Positions 17,188 through 24,643 of a stretch of 64,000 nt of DNA are shown here, piece after piece (positions within the stretch are counted from its first letter, which is position 1; the number at the start of each line of letters is the position of its first letter). The notes beneath the pieces were generated by a model, which was not told the DNA's origin, did no database searches, and saw nothing but the letters and a program-made list of their open reading frames with translations. The DNA comes from Mesorhizobium sp. INR15 (GTDB lineage: Bacteria > Pseudomonadota > Alphaproteobacteria > Rhizobiales > Rhizobiaceae), in contig NZ_CP045496.1 of the NCBI RefSeq assembly GCF_015500075.1, forward strand, positions 372,001 through 436,000, read 5' to 3'. A program made the translations under genes and the position numbers.

Positions 17188-17609
17188 GGTCATCCCTCTT
17201 CGGCCGTACCGGGTGCGTGCAGCATAGACGCAGCCGGACGGTTGGCAATCGACGATCGAAAAGAATCCGGCATCTAAACAGCTTTGCCGGCAAGCATTGC
17301 GGTGTCCGCCGTGGCTAATGCCAGATGTTTATTTCAGTTAGATGACAAACGACTTTTTCACCATGACGTTTGCAGTGGATTTGCAAAAGGGCACCGATTC
17401 CCGTCGATCGGCTGCCTGCCCTTGGGCACAATCGCAGCTCTTTCATACCGGGGCATGCCGGCTGCTTTCGATTTGACTGAATAACAGTGCCCGCCGACGC
17501 CGTTTCCCAAAAATGGTTTGCGCTCAAAGCCGGTGGTTTAGTGGTTTGGTTCGTGCAAAAGAGGCGCGCACATCCTATATGCAGCCTTCAATCCTTTTCG
17601 AGGCCAGAT
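17188..17609. other. Intergenic region without recognised gene
   Basis: This 422-nt stretch separates the divergent marR and COG0523 genes and must hold their promoters. I see no convincing coding frame, RNA gene or riboswitch. I looked for a Zur-type AT-rich palindrome in front of the metallochaperone gene and found none. Around 17515-17550 the motif GGTTT occurs three times. Confidence 0.5.
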
Positions 17610-18689
17610 ATGAGCGACGCACCGACGCAGATCCCCGTAACCGTTCTCACCGGCTATCTCGGCGCCGGCAAGACAACGCTGCTCAACCGCATCCTGTCGG
17701 AGAACCACGGCAAACGCTACGCCGTCATCGTCAACGAGTTCGGCGAGATCGGCATCGACAATGAACTGATCGTGGAATCCGATGAGGAAATCTACGAGAT
17801 GAACAATGGCTGCGTCTGTTGCACGGTGCGTGGCGACCTTATCCGCGTTGTCGAAGGCCTGATGCGCCGTCCCGGCCGCTTTGACGCCATCGTGGTCGAA
17901 ACCACCGGGCTCGCCGATCCGGTGCCGGTGGCGCAGACCTTCTTCATGGACGACGACGTGCGCTCCAAGACCAAGCTCGACGCCGTGGTGGCCCTGGTCG
18001 ATGCCAAGCACTTGCCGCTGCGGCTCAAGGACTCCAAGGAAGCCGAGGACCAGATCGCCTTTGCCGATGTCGTCGTGCTCAACAAGACCGACCTCGTCAC
18101 CCCGGAAGAGCTCGCCAAGGTCGAAGCGACCATCCGTGCCATCAACCCGTCTGCGAAGATCCACCGCACGACGCGGGCCGGCGTGGCTCTGTCGGAAGTG
18201 CTCGATCGCGGCGCCTTCGATCTTTCCCGCGCGCTGGAGAACGATCCGCATTTCCTTGAAGCGCATGACGATCACCATCATCATGATCACGACCACCATG
18301 ATCACGACGGACACGATCACCACCATCATGACCATGATGGGCACGACCACCATCATCACCACGATCACGCCCATCCGTCCGACATTCATGACGTGACGGT
18401 GCAGTCGGTGTCGCTGCGCGGCGGCGAGATGGACCCGAAGAAATTCTTCCCCTGGATCGAGAAGATCACCCAGATGGAAGGTCCCAACATCCTGCGGCTG
18501 AAGGGCATCATTGCCCTGAAGGGCGATGACGAGCGCTATGTCATCCAGGGCGTGCACATGATCATCGAAGGCGACCACCAGCGTGCCTGGAAGGATGGCG
18601 AGAAGCATGAGAGCCGGCTGGTGTTCATCGGCCGTGAACTCGACGCCGACCGCCTGAAGAAGAGCTTTGACGCCTGCCAGGCGGCTTGA
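17610..18689 (+). CDS. COG0523 (CobW/ZNG-type) metallochaperone GTPase with His-rich loop
   Basis: A 359-residue G3E-family GTPase that delivers metal, most often zinc, to client enzymes. The P-loop is GYLGAGKTTLLN (about residues 14-25), the metal motif is NGCVCCTVR, the guanine motif is NKTD, and the C-terminal domain is CobW_C (VQSVSLRGGEMDP onward). Between the domains, about residues 219-260, lies a run of His, Asp and Gly with about 26 histidines, suited to metal storage or sensing. Start ATG 17610 gives the usual N-terminus MSDAPTQIPVTVLTG. A WD40 protein gene follows after a repeat element. The preferred metal cannot be proven from sequence; zinc is likeliest. Confidence 0.92.
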   Translation: MSDAPTQIPVTVLTGYLGAGKTTLLNRILSENHGKRYAVIVNEFGEIGIDNELIVESDEEIYEMNNGCVCCTVRGDLIRVVEGLMRRPGRFDAIVVETTGLADPVPVAQTFFMDDDVRSKTKLDAVVALVDAKHLPLRLKDSKEAEDQIAFADVVVLNKTDLVTPEELAKVEATIRAINPSAKIHRTTRAGVALSEVLDRGAFDLSRALENDPHFLEAHDDHHHHDHDHHDHDGHDHHHHDHDGHDHHHHHDHAHPSDIHDVTVQSVSLRGGEMDPKKFFPWIEKITQMEGPNILRLKGIIALKGDDERYVIQGVHMIIEGDHQRAWKDGEKHESRLVFIGRELDADRLKKSFDACQAA

Positions 18690-18726
18690 TTTCCGGGCTT
18701 TATAGCGCTAGCGCTGCCCCTTCTTT

Positions 18727-18872
18727 CCTTCTCCCCTTGTGGGAGAAGGTGGCCGAGCGAAGCTCGGTCGGATGAGGGGCGTTCCTGCTTGGAGCCGGCG
18801 GCACTCCGTCCGACATCCCTCATCCGTCTTGGCGCTGCGCGCCAATCCACCTTCTCCCACAAGGGGAGAAGG
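18727..18872. repeat. Intergenic mosaic repeat, inverted pair
   Basis: Two imperfect copies of a roughly 53-bp unit face each other. The left copy, 18727-18779, begins CCTTCTCCCCTTGTGGGAGA; the right copy, 18817-18872, is the same in reverse orientation, with a different middle. Each copy itself has a short palindrome (CTTCTCCC...GGGAGAAGG). This type of element is widespread between genes in rhizobia. A related pair is seen at 53911-54050. It may fold into a long hairpin between the GTPase and WD40 transcripts. Confidence 0.8.
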
Positions 18873-18909
18873 CAGGGCCGCACCCAATCTCGAATGGAAG
18901 CAATCTCGC

Positions 18910-19884
18910 ATGCCGACCGTCGCCCCGCTTGATCTTGAAGGCCACTGCATCGTCGCCGTCTTTCTCGGCGACGTGCCGCATTTCGCGCTGGCTGACGGCG
19001 CCATTCACCGGCTCGATCATGGCCACAAGACCGTACAGGCCAATGACGGACTGCTCGCCGCTTTCCATGATGCGGCCAACGACCGGCTGATCACCGGCGG
19101 CGAGGACGGCAAGGTGTTTGCGGTCAAGGCAGGCGGCGAGGCCACGGATCTGGCAAGCGCCGGCAAAAAATGGATCACCAGCGTCGCCGCTGGACCGCAA
19201 GGCGCTATCGCCTATGCCACCGGCAAGACCGCTTTCGTGCGCTTCGCCGACGGCAAGACCAAGGAATTCGCCCATCCGCGCTCGGTTGAAGGACTGGCTT
19301 TTTCGCCCAAGGGCATGCGCTTCGGCGTTGCCCGCTACAATGGCGCGACGCTGCATTTCCCGGCCGCCGAGGGCAAGCCGGTCGAGCTCGAATGGGCGGG
19401 AGCTCACACCGGCATTACCTTCTCGCCGGACGGCGCCTTCCTTGTCACCTCCATGCAGGAAAACGCGCTGCATGGCTGGAAACTGGCCGATGGCAAGCAC
19501 ATGCGCATGACCGGCTATCCCGGCAAGGTCAAAAGCCTGTCCTGGAGCGCGAAGGGCAAGTGGCTGGCAAGCTCCGGCGCGCCGGCGGCGATCGTCTGGC
19601 CGTTTTCGGGCAAGGACGGCCCGATGGGCAAGGCACCGCTGGAACTTGGCACGCGCGGCAACGCCATGGTGACCGCGGTCGCCTGCCATCCGAGCCAGGA
19701 TGTCGTCGCCGTCGGCTATGACGACGGCATGGTCATGGCCGTGCGCTTCACTGATGCCAAGGAGGTGCTGTTGCGGCGGCCTGGCAAAGGCGCGATCACC
19801 TCGATGATGTGGGACAAGGAAGAACGCCGCGTCGCTTTCGGCAGCGCCGCCGGCGATTGCGGCGTCATCGACATCACCGCGTAA
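18910..19884 (+). CDS. WD40 repeat protein
   Basis: A 324-residue protein built of about seven beta-propeller repeats. Typical phrases recur: GLAFSPKGMRFGVARYNG, ITFSPDGAFLVTS, SLSWSAKGKWLASSG and AVACHPSQDVVAVGYDDG. There is no signal peptide, so it is cytoplasmic. Such proteins act as binding scaffolds. It follows the COG0523 GTPase in the same direction, with a repeat element in between, a pairing also known in other rhizobia. This suggests a role with the metallochaperone, which is inference. ATG 18910 is the only suitable start. Confidence 0.88.
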   Translation: MPTVAPLDLEGHCIVAVFLGDVPHFALADGAIHRLDHGHKTVQANDGLLAAFHDAANDRLITGGEDGKVFAVKAGGEATDLASAGKKWITSVAAGPQGAIAYATGKTAFVRFADGKTKEFAHPRSVEGLAFSPKGMRFGVARYNGATLHFPAAEGKPVELEWAGAHTGITFSPDGAFLVTSMQENALHGWKLADGKHMRMTGYPGKVKSLSWSAKGKWLASSGAPAAIVWPFSGKDGPMGKAPLELGTRGNAMVTAVACHPSQDVVAVGYDDGMVMAVRFTDAKEVLLRRPGKGAITSMMWDKEERRVAFGSAAGDCGVIDITA

Positions 19885-19899
19885 TCCAAGAGCAGACGG

Positions 19900-20352
19900 T
19901 TACTCGGCACCGCAGGAGATCTTGCCGGTGAGTTCCATTGGCTTGCCGTCACTGTCGACATCCTTCGTGCTGTCATAGATGGCAAGCTTGTACTCTCCAT
20001 CATAGACACCTTCGTCGCTGGCCTTGGTCAGGATCGTCAGTTCGACGGAACTGAATGTCTTGGCCACCTCGTGCTCATGATAGATGTTCAGCCGCAACTC
20101 CTTGTTGTCGAGCCAGTACTGGGTCAGGTTGGAATCCTCGAACACGGTCTTTCGCAGATCGTCACCTTCAGGCCTTGCCTTGATTTCGAGATCGCCGCGA
20201 AAATTGAAAGTCGGCCCGCCCATGCCTGTGGTGACGCCGGCGCCGACGTCGAATTTCACCTGGGCATCATCGACATCGCACCAGATGCCGCCGGAGGCAG
20301 AAGCTGCTTCCGCTGGCAACAACAGCGCCGCCAAACAAATGATCATCCGCAT
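19900..20352 (-). CDS. Secreted protein of unknown function
   Basis: A 150-residue protein with a signal peptide (MRMIICLAALLLPAEAASA) and a compact, mostly beta mature domain. Two cysteines, one near the start (IWCDVDD) and one three residues from the end (ISCGAE), probably form a disulfide. I recognise no family. It converges on the WD40 gene, 15 nt apart. A promoter for it should lie in the 160 nt shared with the divergent aminotransferase gene. Confidence 0.75.
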   Translation of the reverse strand: MRMIICLAALLLPAEAASASGGIWCDVDDAQVKFDVGAGVTTGMGGPTFNFRGDLEIKARPEGDDLRKTVFEDSNLTQYWLDNKELRLNIYHEHEVAKTFSSVELTILTKASDEGVYDGEYKLAIYDSTKDVDSDGKPMELTGKISCGAE

Positions 20353-20512
20353 CTTTCTTCACCCCTCCTCGCCCCATACAGATGCATTGGCGCCGACTTC
20401 GCCGACAGGGTCAAGCGCCTCGGCAGTCGGCTGAGCCAATGCAGGGAAGCCTGGCGGCCAATTGCGATCGCGGATGCGGATTGGCTAAGAGTGACGCACG
20501 AGAGGGGCATCC

Positions 20513-21895
20513 ATGCACAGCAGCGACAATTCGAAGACGTCCATCGGCGGCATCAGCCGTGACCGCATCGCGCATCTGCGCGAGACCGAGGGCGAAGCCT
20601 TCCGCAGGGCTCGGCCGAAATCGCAGGCAAAAGTCGGCAACGGCTTGCCCGGCTTCTTTGGCGGCGTGCCGATGCACTGGATGAACGACTGGCCGACGCC
20701 GTTTCCGATCCTGGTCGACAGCGCCAAGGGCGCCACGATCACCGATGTCGACGGCAACAGGCTCGACGACTTCTGCCTCGGCGACACCGGCTCGATGTTC
20801 GGCCATTCGCCGCCACCGGTGGCGCGTGCCATCCGCCGCCAGGCCGGGCGCGGCCTGACCTATATGCTGCCAAGCGAGGACGCACTGGTCATCGGCACGC
20901 TGCTGCAGGAGCGCTTTAGCCTGCCTTTCTGGCAGATCGCGACAACGGCGACCGATGCCAACCGCTTCGCGTTGCGCGTCGCGCGCGCTGTGACCGGCCG
21001 GGAAAAGATTCTGGTCTTCAACGGCTGCTATCACGGCTCGGTCGACGAGACGATGGTGCGGCTCATCGATGGCATCCCGGTGAACCGGCCGGGCCTTGCC
21101 GGCGAATTCCGCGACCTGACCCGCACGACGAAGGTCATAGAGTTCAACGACATCGCCGCTCTGGAAGCGGCATTGAAGGACAAGGATGTCGCCTGCGTCA
21201 TCGCCGAGCCGGTGCTGACCAACTCGTGCATGGTGCTGGCCGACGCAGGTTATCACGACGCGCTGCGCAAGCTGACGCGCGCGGCCGGGACGCTGCTTCT
21301 GATCGACGAAACGCACACGATCTCGACCGGCCCGGGGGGCTACACAAGGAAATACGGCCTGGAGCCGGACCTGTTCGTGCTCGGCAAGCCGATCGCCGGC
21401 GGCATCCCGGCAAGCATCTGGGGCATGAGCGAAGACCTCGCCTCGCGCTACGCCGCCTACAACAGAACCAAGGAACCAGGCTATTCCGGCATGGGCACGA
21501 CGCTGTCGGCCAACCCGCTGCAGTTCGCGGCAATGCGCGCCACGCTCGAAGAGGTGATGACGCAGGAAAACTACGACCGGATGGACCACCTGGCACGGCG
21601 GCTTGACGCCGGGCTAACCGCCGTCATCGACCGCTATTCGCTGCCCTGGCATGTTTCCCGAGTCGGCGCCCGTGTCGAGTTCATCTGCGCGCCCGGCCCG
21701 CTGCACAATGGCGCCGAGGCCGAGACGGCGCATGCGCCCGAACTGGAGGCGGCCATCCATGTCGCGCTGGTCAATCGTGGCGTTTTGATCGCACCCTTCC
21801 ACAACATGATGCTGATCTCGCCGGCAACCACCGGGACCCAGGTGAACCGGCTGATCACCGCCTTCGGCGCGGTTGCGGCAAAGCTTACGGCATGA
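20513..21895 (+). CDS. Class III aminotransferase (GSA-aminomutase-like)
   Basis: A 460-residue pyridoxal-phosphate enzyme. Visible are the cofactor segment with FNGCYHGSVDETM, the aspartate motif LLLIDETHTISTGPGGYT, and the catalytic lysine in FVLGKPIAGGIPAS. The family contains glutamate-1-semialdehyde aminomutases and omega-aminotransferases; the N-terminal extension and context favour an aminotransferase of a small diamine or amino acid. Its stop overlaps the start of the glutamine-synthetase-like gene (ATGA), so both belong to one operon. A pathway of glutamylation plus transamination of an amine is plausible but not proven. Confidence 0.88.
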   Translation: MHSSDNSKTSIGGISRDRIAHLRETEGEAFRRARPKSQAKVGNGLPGFFGGVPMHWMNDWPTPFPILVDSAKGATITDVDGNRLDDFCLGDTGSMFGHSPPPVARAIRRQAGRGLTYMLPSEDALVIGTLLQERFSLPFWQIATTATDANRFALRVARAVTGREKILVFNGCYHGSVDETMVRLIDGIPVNRPGLAGEFRDLTRTTKVIEFNDIAALEAALKDKDVACVIAEPVLTNSCMVLADAGYHDALRKLTRAAGTLLLIDETHTISTGPGGYTRKYGLEPDLFVLGKPIAGGIPASIWGMSEDLASRYAAYNRTKEPGYSGMGTTLSANPLQFAAMRATLEEVMTQENYDRMDHLARRLDAGLTAVIDRYSLPWHVSRVGARVEFICAPGPLHNGAEAETAHAPELEAAIHVALVNRGVLIAPFHNMMLISPATTGTQVNRLITAFGAVAAKLTA

Positions 21896-23313
21896 GACAA
21901 GCCCCCAAGCAGGATCCGAGTATAATCATGACCTCACCTTCGGGCTCGACGCCCACCGAGGCGAAAGCCTTTCTTGACGCCCATCCCGAGATCGAAGCCT
22001 TCGATATCGTGCTGACCGATGCCAATGGCGTCGGCCGCGGCAAGATTGTGCGCCGTCACGAATTGATGAGCATTTTCGAGGGCGGCCGGCACATGCCGAT
22101 CTCGATCCTCGGCCTCGACATCACCGGCGAGGATGTGCACGAGACCGGCCTGATCTGGACCACCGGCGATGGTGACCTCCGGGCATGGCCGATATCAGGC
22201 ACGCTGGTGCCGCTCTACGGGACAAATCCGCCGCGCGGCCAGGTGTTGATGGCGATGTATCAGCTTGATGGCCAACCGATGGCCTCCGACCCACGGCTGG
22301 CGCTGGCTCGCCAGGTGGACATCCTGGCGGCCAAGGGCCTCTATCCGGCGGGCGCCTTTGAGCTCGAATTCTTCCTGCTCGCCAATGACCGCGATGCCGA
22401 CGGCAAGGTACAGCCGGCGCGCGCCGTGCTGGACGGCCGCGTTTCAGGCAAGACCGAGGTCTACTCGGTCGACCATCTGCATGGCATGGAGCCGCTGTTT
22501 TCCGACATCTATGCCGCCGCCAAGGCGCAAGGCATTCCGGCCGAGACCGTCATTTCCGAATATGCGCCCGGCCAGTACGAGCTGACGCTGAACTACCGCA
22601 AGGATGTTATGCGGGCGGCCGATGACCTCGTCATGCTGAAACGGCTGGTGCGGGCGCAGGCGCGGCGGCACGGCGTCGCCGCCTGTTTCATGGCCAAGCC
22701 GATCGAGAAATATGCCGGGTCGGGCATGCATTTCCACGTCTCCCTGCAAGACAAGGCCGGCAGGAACGTGTTTGCCGAAGCCGGCGGCGAAAGCTGGTCT
22801 CTGCCGTTGCTGCAGGGGCTCGGCGGCCTGATCCAGACGATGGCGGAATCGATGCTGGTGTTCGCGCCACACGCCAATTCCTGGCGGCGCTTCGTCTCGC
22901 AATCCTACGCGCCGGTGGCGCCAACCTGGGGTGTCAACAATCGCTCCGTGGCGCTGCGCGTACCGGCGGGCGATGCGAAGAACCGGCGCATCGAGCACCG
23001 GCCGTCGGGCGTCGATGCCAACCCCTACCTGATTGCCGCGACCGTGCTGGCCGGCATCATCAAGGGTCTCGACGAAGGTCTCGATCCTGGCCCGGAAACA
23101 ACGGGCAATGGCTATGAATCGGCGGTCACGCGCACAACCATGCCGGGCGACTGGCGCGCGGCCATCGAGGCGGCCAGGGCATCGACCTTCCTGAAAGGGG
23201 CGCTGGGCGAAGACCTGCACCGGACCTTCGTGGCGATCAAGCAGTCCGAATATCTTCGGGTCGCGCGCACCGTCAGCGAACTGGACTATCACCTCTATCT
23301 GCACGAGGTCTGA
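21892..23313 (+). CDS. Glutamine synthetase family protein (gamma-glutamyl-amine ligase type)
   Basis: A protein of up to 473 residues with the glutamine synthetase fold. Seen are the ATP- and metal-binding elements EFEFFL-like FELEFFLLAND, the SGMHFHVSL motif, and NRSVALRVPAG with the conserved arginine, followed by KNRRIEHRPSGVDANPYL. Members outside the housekeeping GlnA often glutamylate amines, like PuuA. ATG 21892 overlaps the preceding aminotransferase stop; ATG 21928, 12 codons later, has AGGATCCGAG before it and may be the true start. The amine substrate is not known. Confidence 0.88.
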   Translation: MRQAPKQDPSIIMTSPSGSTPTEAKAFLDAHPEIEAFDIVLTDANGVGRGKIVRRHELMSIFEGGRHMPISILGLDITGEDVHETGLIWTTGDGDLRAWPISGTLVPLYGTNPPRGQVLMAMYQLDGQPMASDPRLALARQVDILAAKGLYPAGAFELEFFLLANDRDADGKVQPARAVLDGRVSGKTEVYSVDHLHGMEPLFSDIYAAAKAQGIPAETVISEYAPGQYELTLNYRKDVMRAADDLVMLKRLVRAQARRHGVAACFMAKPIEKYAGSGMHFHVSLQDKAGRNVFAEAGGESWSLPLLQGLGGLIQTMAESMLVFAPHANSWRRFVSQSYAPVAPTWGVNNRSVALRVPAGDAKNRRIEHRPSGVDANPYLIAATVLAGIIKGLDEGLDPGPETTGNGYESAVTRTTMPGDWRAAIEAARASTFLKGALGEDLHRTFVAIKQSEYLRVARTVSELDYHLYLHEV

Positions 23314-23330
23314 TCCCCGGACGAGAAAGC

Positions 23331-23357
23331 GGCGGACAGCCGACTTTTCTGTCCGCC
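23331..23357 (+). terminator. Hairpin after the glutamine synthetase-like gene
   Basis: A perfect 9-bp stem, GGCGGACAG with CTGTCCGCC, has a 9-nt loop and lies 17 nt past the stop codon. It lacks a following T-run, so it is only a probable transcript end. It separates the ligase operon from the SOS box of the next operon. Confidence 0.5.
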
Positions 23358-23388
23358 CTATCAAAAGTAATAGCGTGTTCACGATAGA

Positions 23389-23403
23389 GAACGTATCATG
23401 AAC
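23389..23403. promoter_or_regulatory. LexA (SOS) box GAAC-N7-GAAC
   Basis: GAACGTATCATGAAC fits exactly the alphaproteobacterial LexA consensus, a direct repeat of GAAC (or GTTC) with a 7-nt spacer. It ends 2 nt before the ATG of the radical-SAM gene. A further GTTC lies at 23377-23380. A repressor bound here would block either promoter or ribosome access, so the radical-SAM/udgX operon should be induced by DNA damage. The match is seen directly; regulation is inferred. Confidence 0.75.
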
Positions 23404-23405
23404 AC

Positions 23406-24641
23406 ATGTCCGCACTTCCAGTCCGCGAAAAGCTGGCGATTCTCTCCGATGCTGCCAAATACGATGCCTCCTGCGCCTCGTCGGGTTCGGCCAAGCGCGA
23501 TTCGCTGAAATCCGGCGGTATTGGCTCCACCGAAGGCATGGGTATCTGTCATTCCTATGCGCCGGATGGGCGCTGCATCTCGCTCCTGAAAATCCTGCTG
23601 ACCAATTTCTGCATCTACGACTGCAGCTACTGCATCAACCGCTCGTCCTCGAATGTGCGCCGCGCCCGCTTCACCGTCGACGAGGTGGTGAAGCTGACGA
23701 TGGATTTCTACCGGCGCAATTACATCGAGGGCCTGTTCCTGTCTTCCGGCGTCATCCGCTCACCGGACGAAACCATGGGCGAAATGGTGGAAGTGGCCCG
23801 ACGGCTGCGGCTGGATGAAAAGTTCGGCGGCTACATTCACCTGAAAACCATTCCGGAAAGCTCGGCGGAACTGGTCGAGAAGGCCGGGCTTTACGCCGAC
23901 CGGCTGTCGATCAATGTCGAGTTGCCGACCGATGAAGGCGTGAAGAGGCTGGCGCCGGAAAAGAAGCCGGAGACGATCCGGCTTTCGATGGCCAGCCTGC
24001 GGCGGAAGATCGAGGAAAAAGCCGAACCGACGCTGCGGACGAAGAAGCGCGAACGCTTTGCTCCGGGCGGACAGTCGACGCAGATGATCATCGGCGCCGA
24101 CAAGACCTCCGATGATGGCATCCTGCACACCAGCGCGCGGCTTTATGGCAGCTATCATCTGCGGCGCGTCTACTACTCCGCCTTCAGTCCGATCCCTGAT
24201 GCATCGTCATCATTGCCGCTGCAGAAGCCGCCGCTGATGCGCGAACACCGGCTTTACCAGGCCGACTGGCTGATGCGCTTCTACGGGTTTTCGCAGCCGG
24301 AGATCCTGGCCGGCAGCAGCGACGGCATGCTCGATCTCGCCATCGACCCCAAACTGGCCTGGGCGCTGCGCAACCGGGGGCGGTTTCCGGTCGACATCAA
24401 TCGTGCCGACCGTGAAACCTTGCTGCGCGTGCCTGGCCTCGGCACCAAGGTGATCGCGAAAATCCTGGAGACCCGTCGACACCGGCGGCTGCGGCTCGAG
24501 GATGTCGGCCGGTTGTGCCACTCGATCACCAAGCTGCGGCCGTTCATCATCGCCGAAGGCTGGTCACCGGGCGCACTGACGGACAAGGCAGGACTGCGCG
24601 ACAAGATCGTACGCTCCTGCGAACAGCTGTCGCTGTTCTGA
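23406..24641 (+). CDS. Putative DNA modification/repair radical SAM protein
   Basis: A 411-residue radical S-adenosylmethionine enzyme of the family described as linked to uracil-DNA glycosylase (TIGR03916 type). The iron-sulfur motif is C69-x3-C73-x2-C76 in FCIYDCSYCIN. The C-terminus holds a helix-hairpin-helix DNA-binding motif (VDINRADRETLLRVPGLG, about residues 330-347). The partner gene udgX begins 2 nt after its stop. The reaction is not known; proximity to UdgX and the DNA-binding motif suggest repair or editing of a damaged base. A LexA box overlaps the region before the ATG. No ribosome site is obvious, so translation may be leaderless or start-proximal. Confidence 0.9.
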   Translation: MSALPVREKLAILSDAAKYDASCASSGSAKRDSLKSGGIGSTEGMGICHSYAPDGRCISLLKILLTNFCIYDCSYCINRSSSNVRRARFTVDEVVKLTMDFYRRNYIEGLFLSSGVIRSPDETMGEMVEVARRLRLDEKFGGYIHLKTIPESSAELVEKAGLYADRLSINVELPTDEGVKRLAPEKKPETIRLSMASLRRKIEEKAEPTLRTKKRERFAPGGQSTQMIIGADKTSDDGILHTSARLYGSYHLRRVYYSAFSPIPDASSSLPLQKPPLMREHRLYQADWLMRFYGFSQPEILAGSSDGMLDLAIDPKLAWALRNRGRFPVDINRADRETLLRVPGLGTKVIAKILETRRHRRLRLEDVGRLCHSITKLRPFIIAEGWSPGALTDKAGLRDKIVRSCEQLSLF

Positions 24642-24643
24642 TC

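Noticed and set aside
18262..18390. Tandem CAC/CAT/GAC-rich DNA as a possible satellite or CRISPR-like repeat
   Set aside because: It is in frame with and codes the His/Asp-rich metal loop of the GTPase; there are no spacers.
17538..18608. A 356-codon minus-strand frame opposite the COG0523 gene
   Set aside because: The Val/Met-rich stretch is only the complement of His codons; the + strand has the P-loop, CxCC and NKTD motifs.
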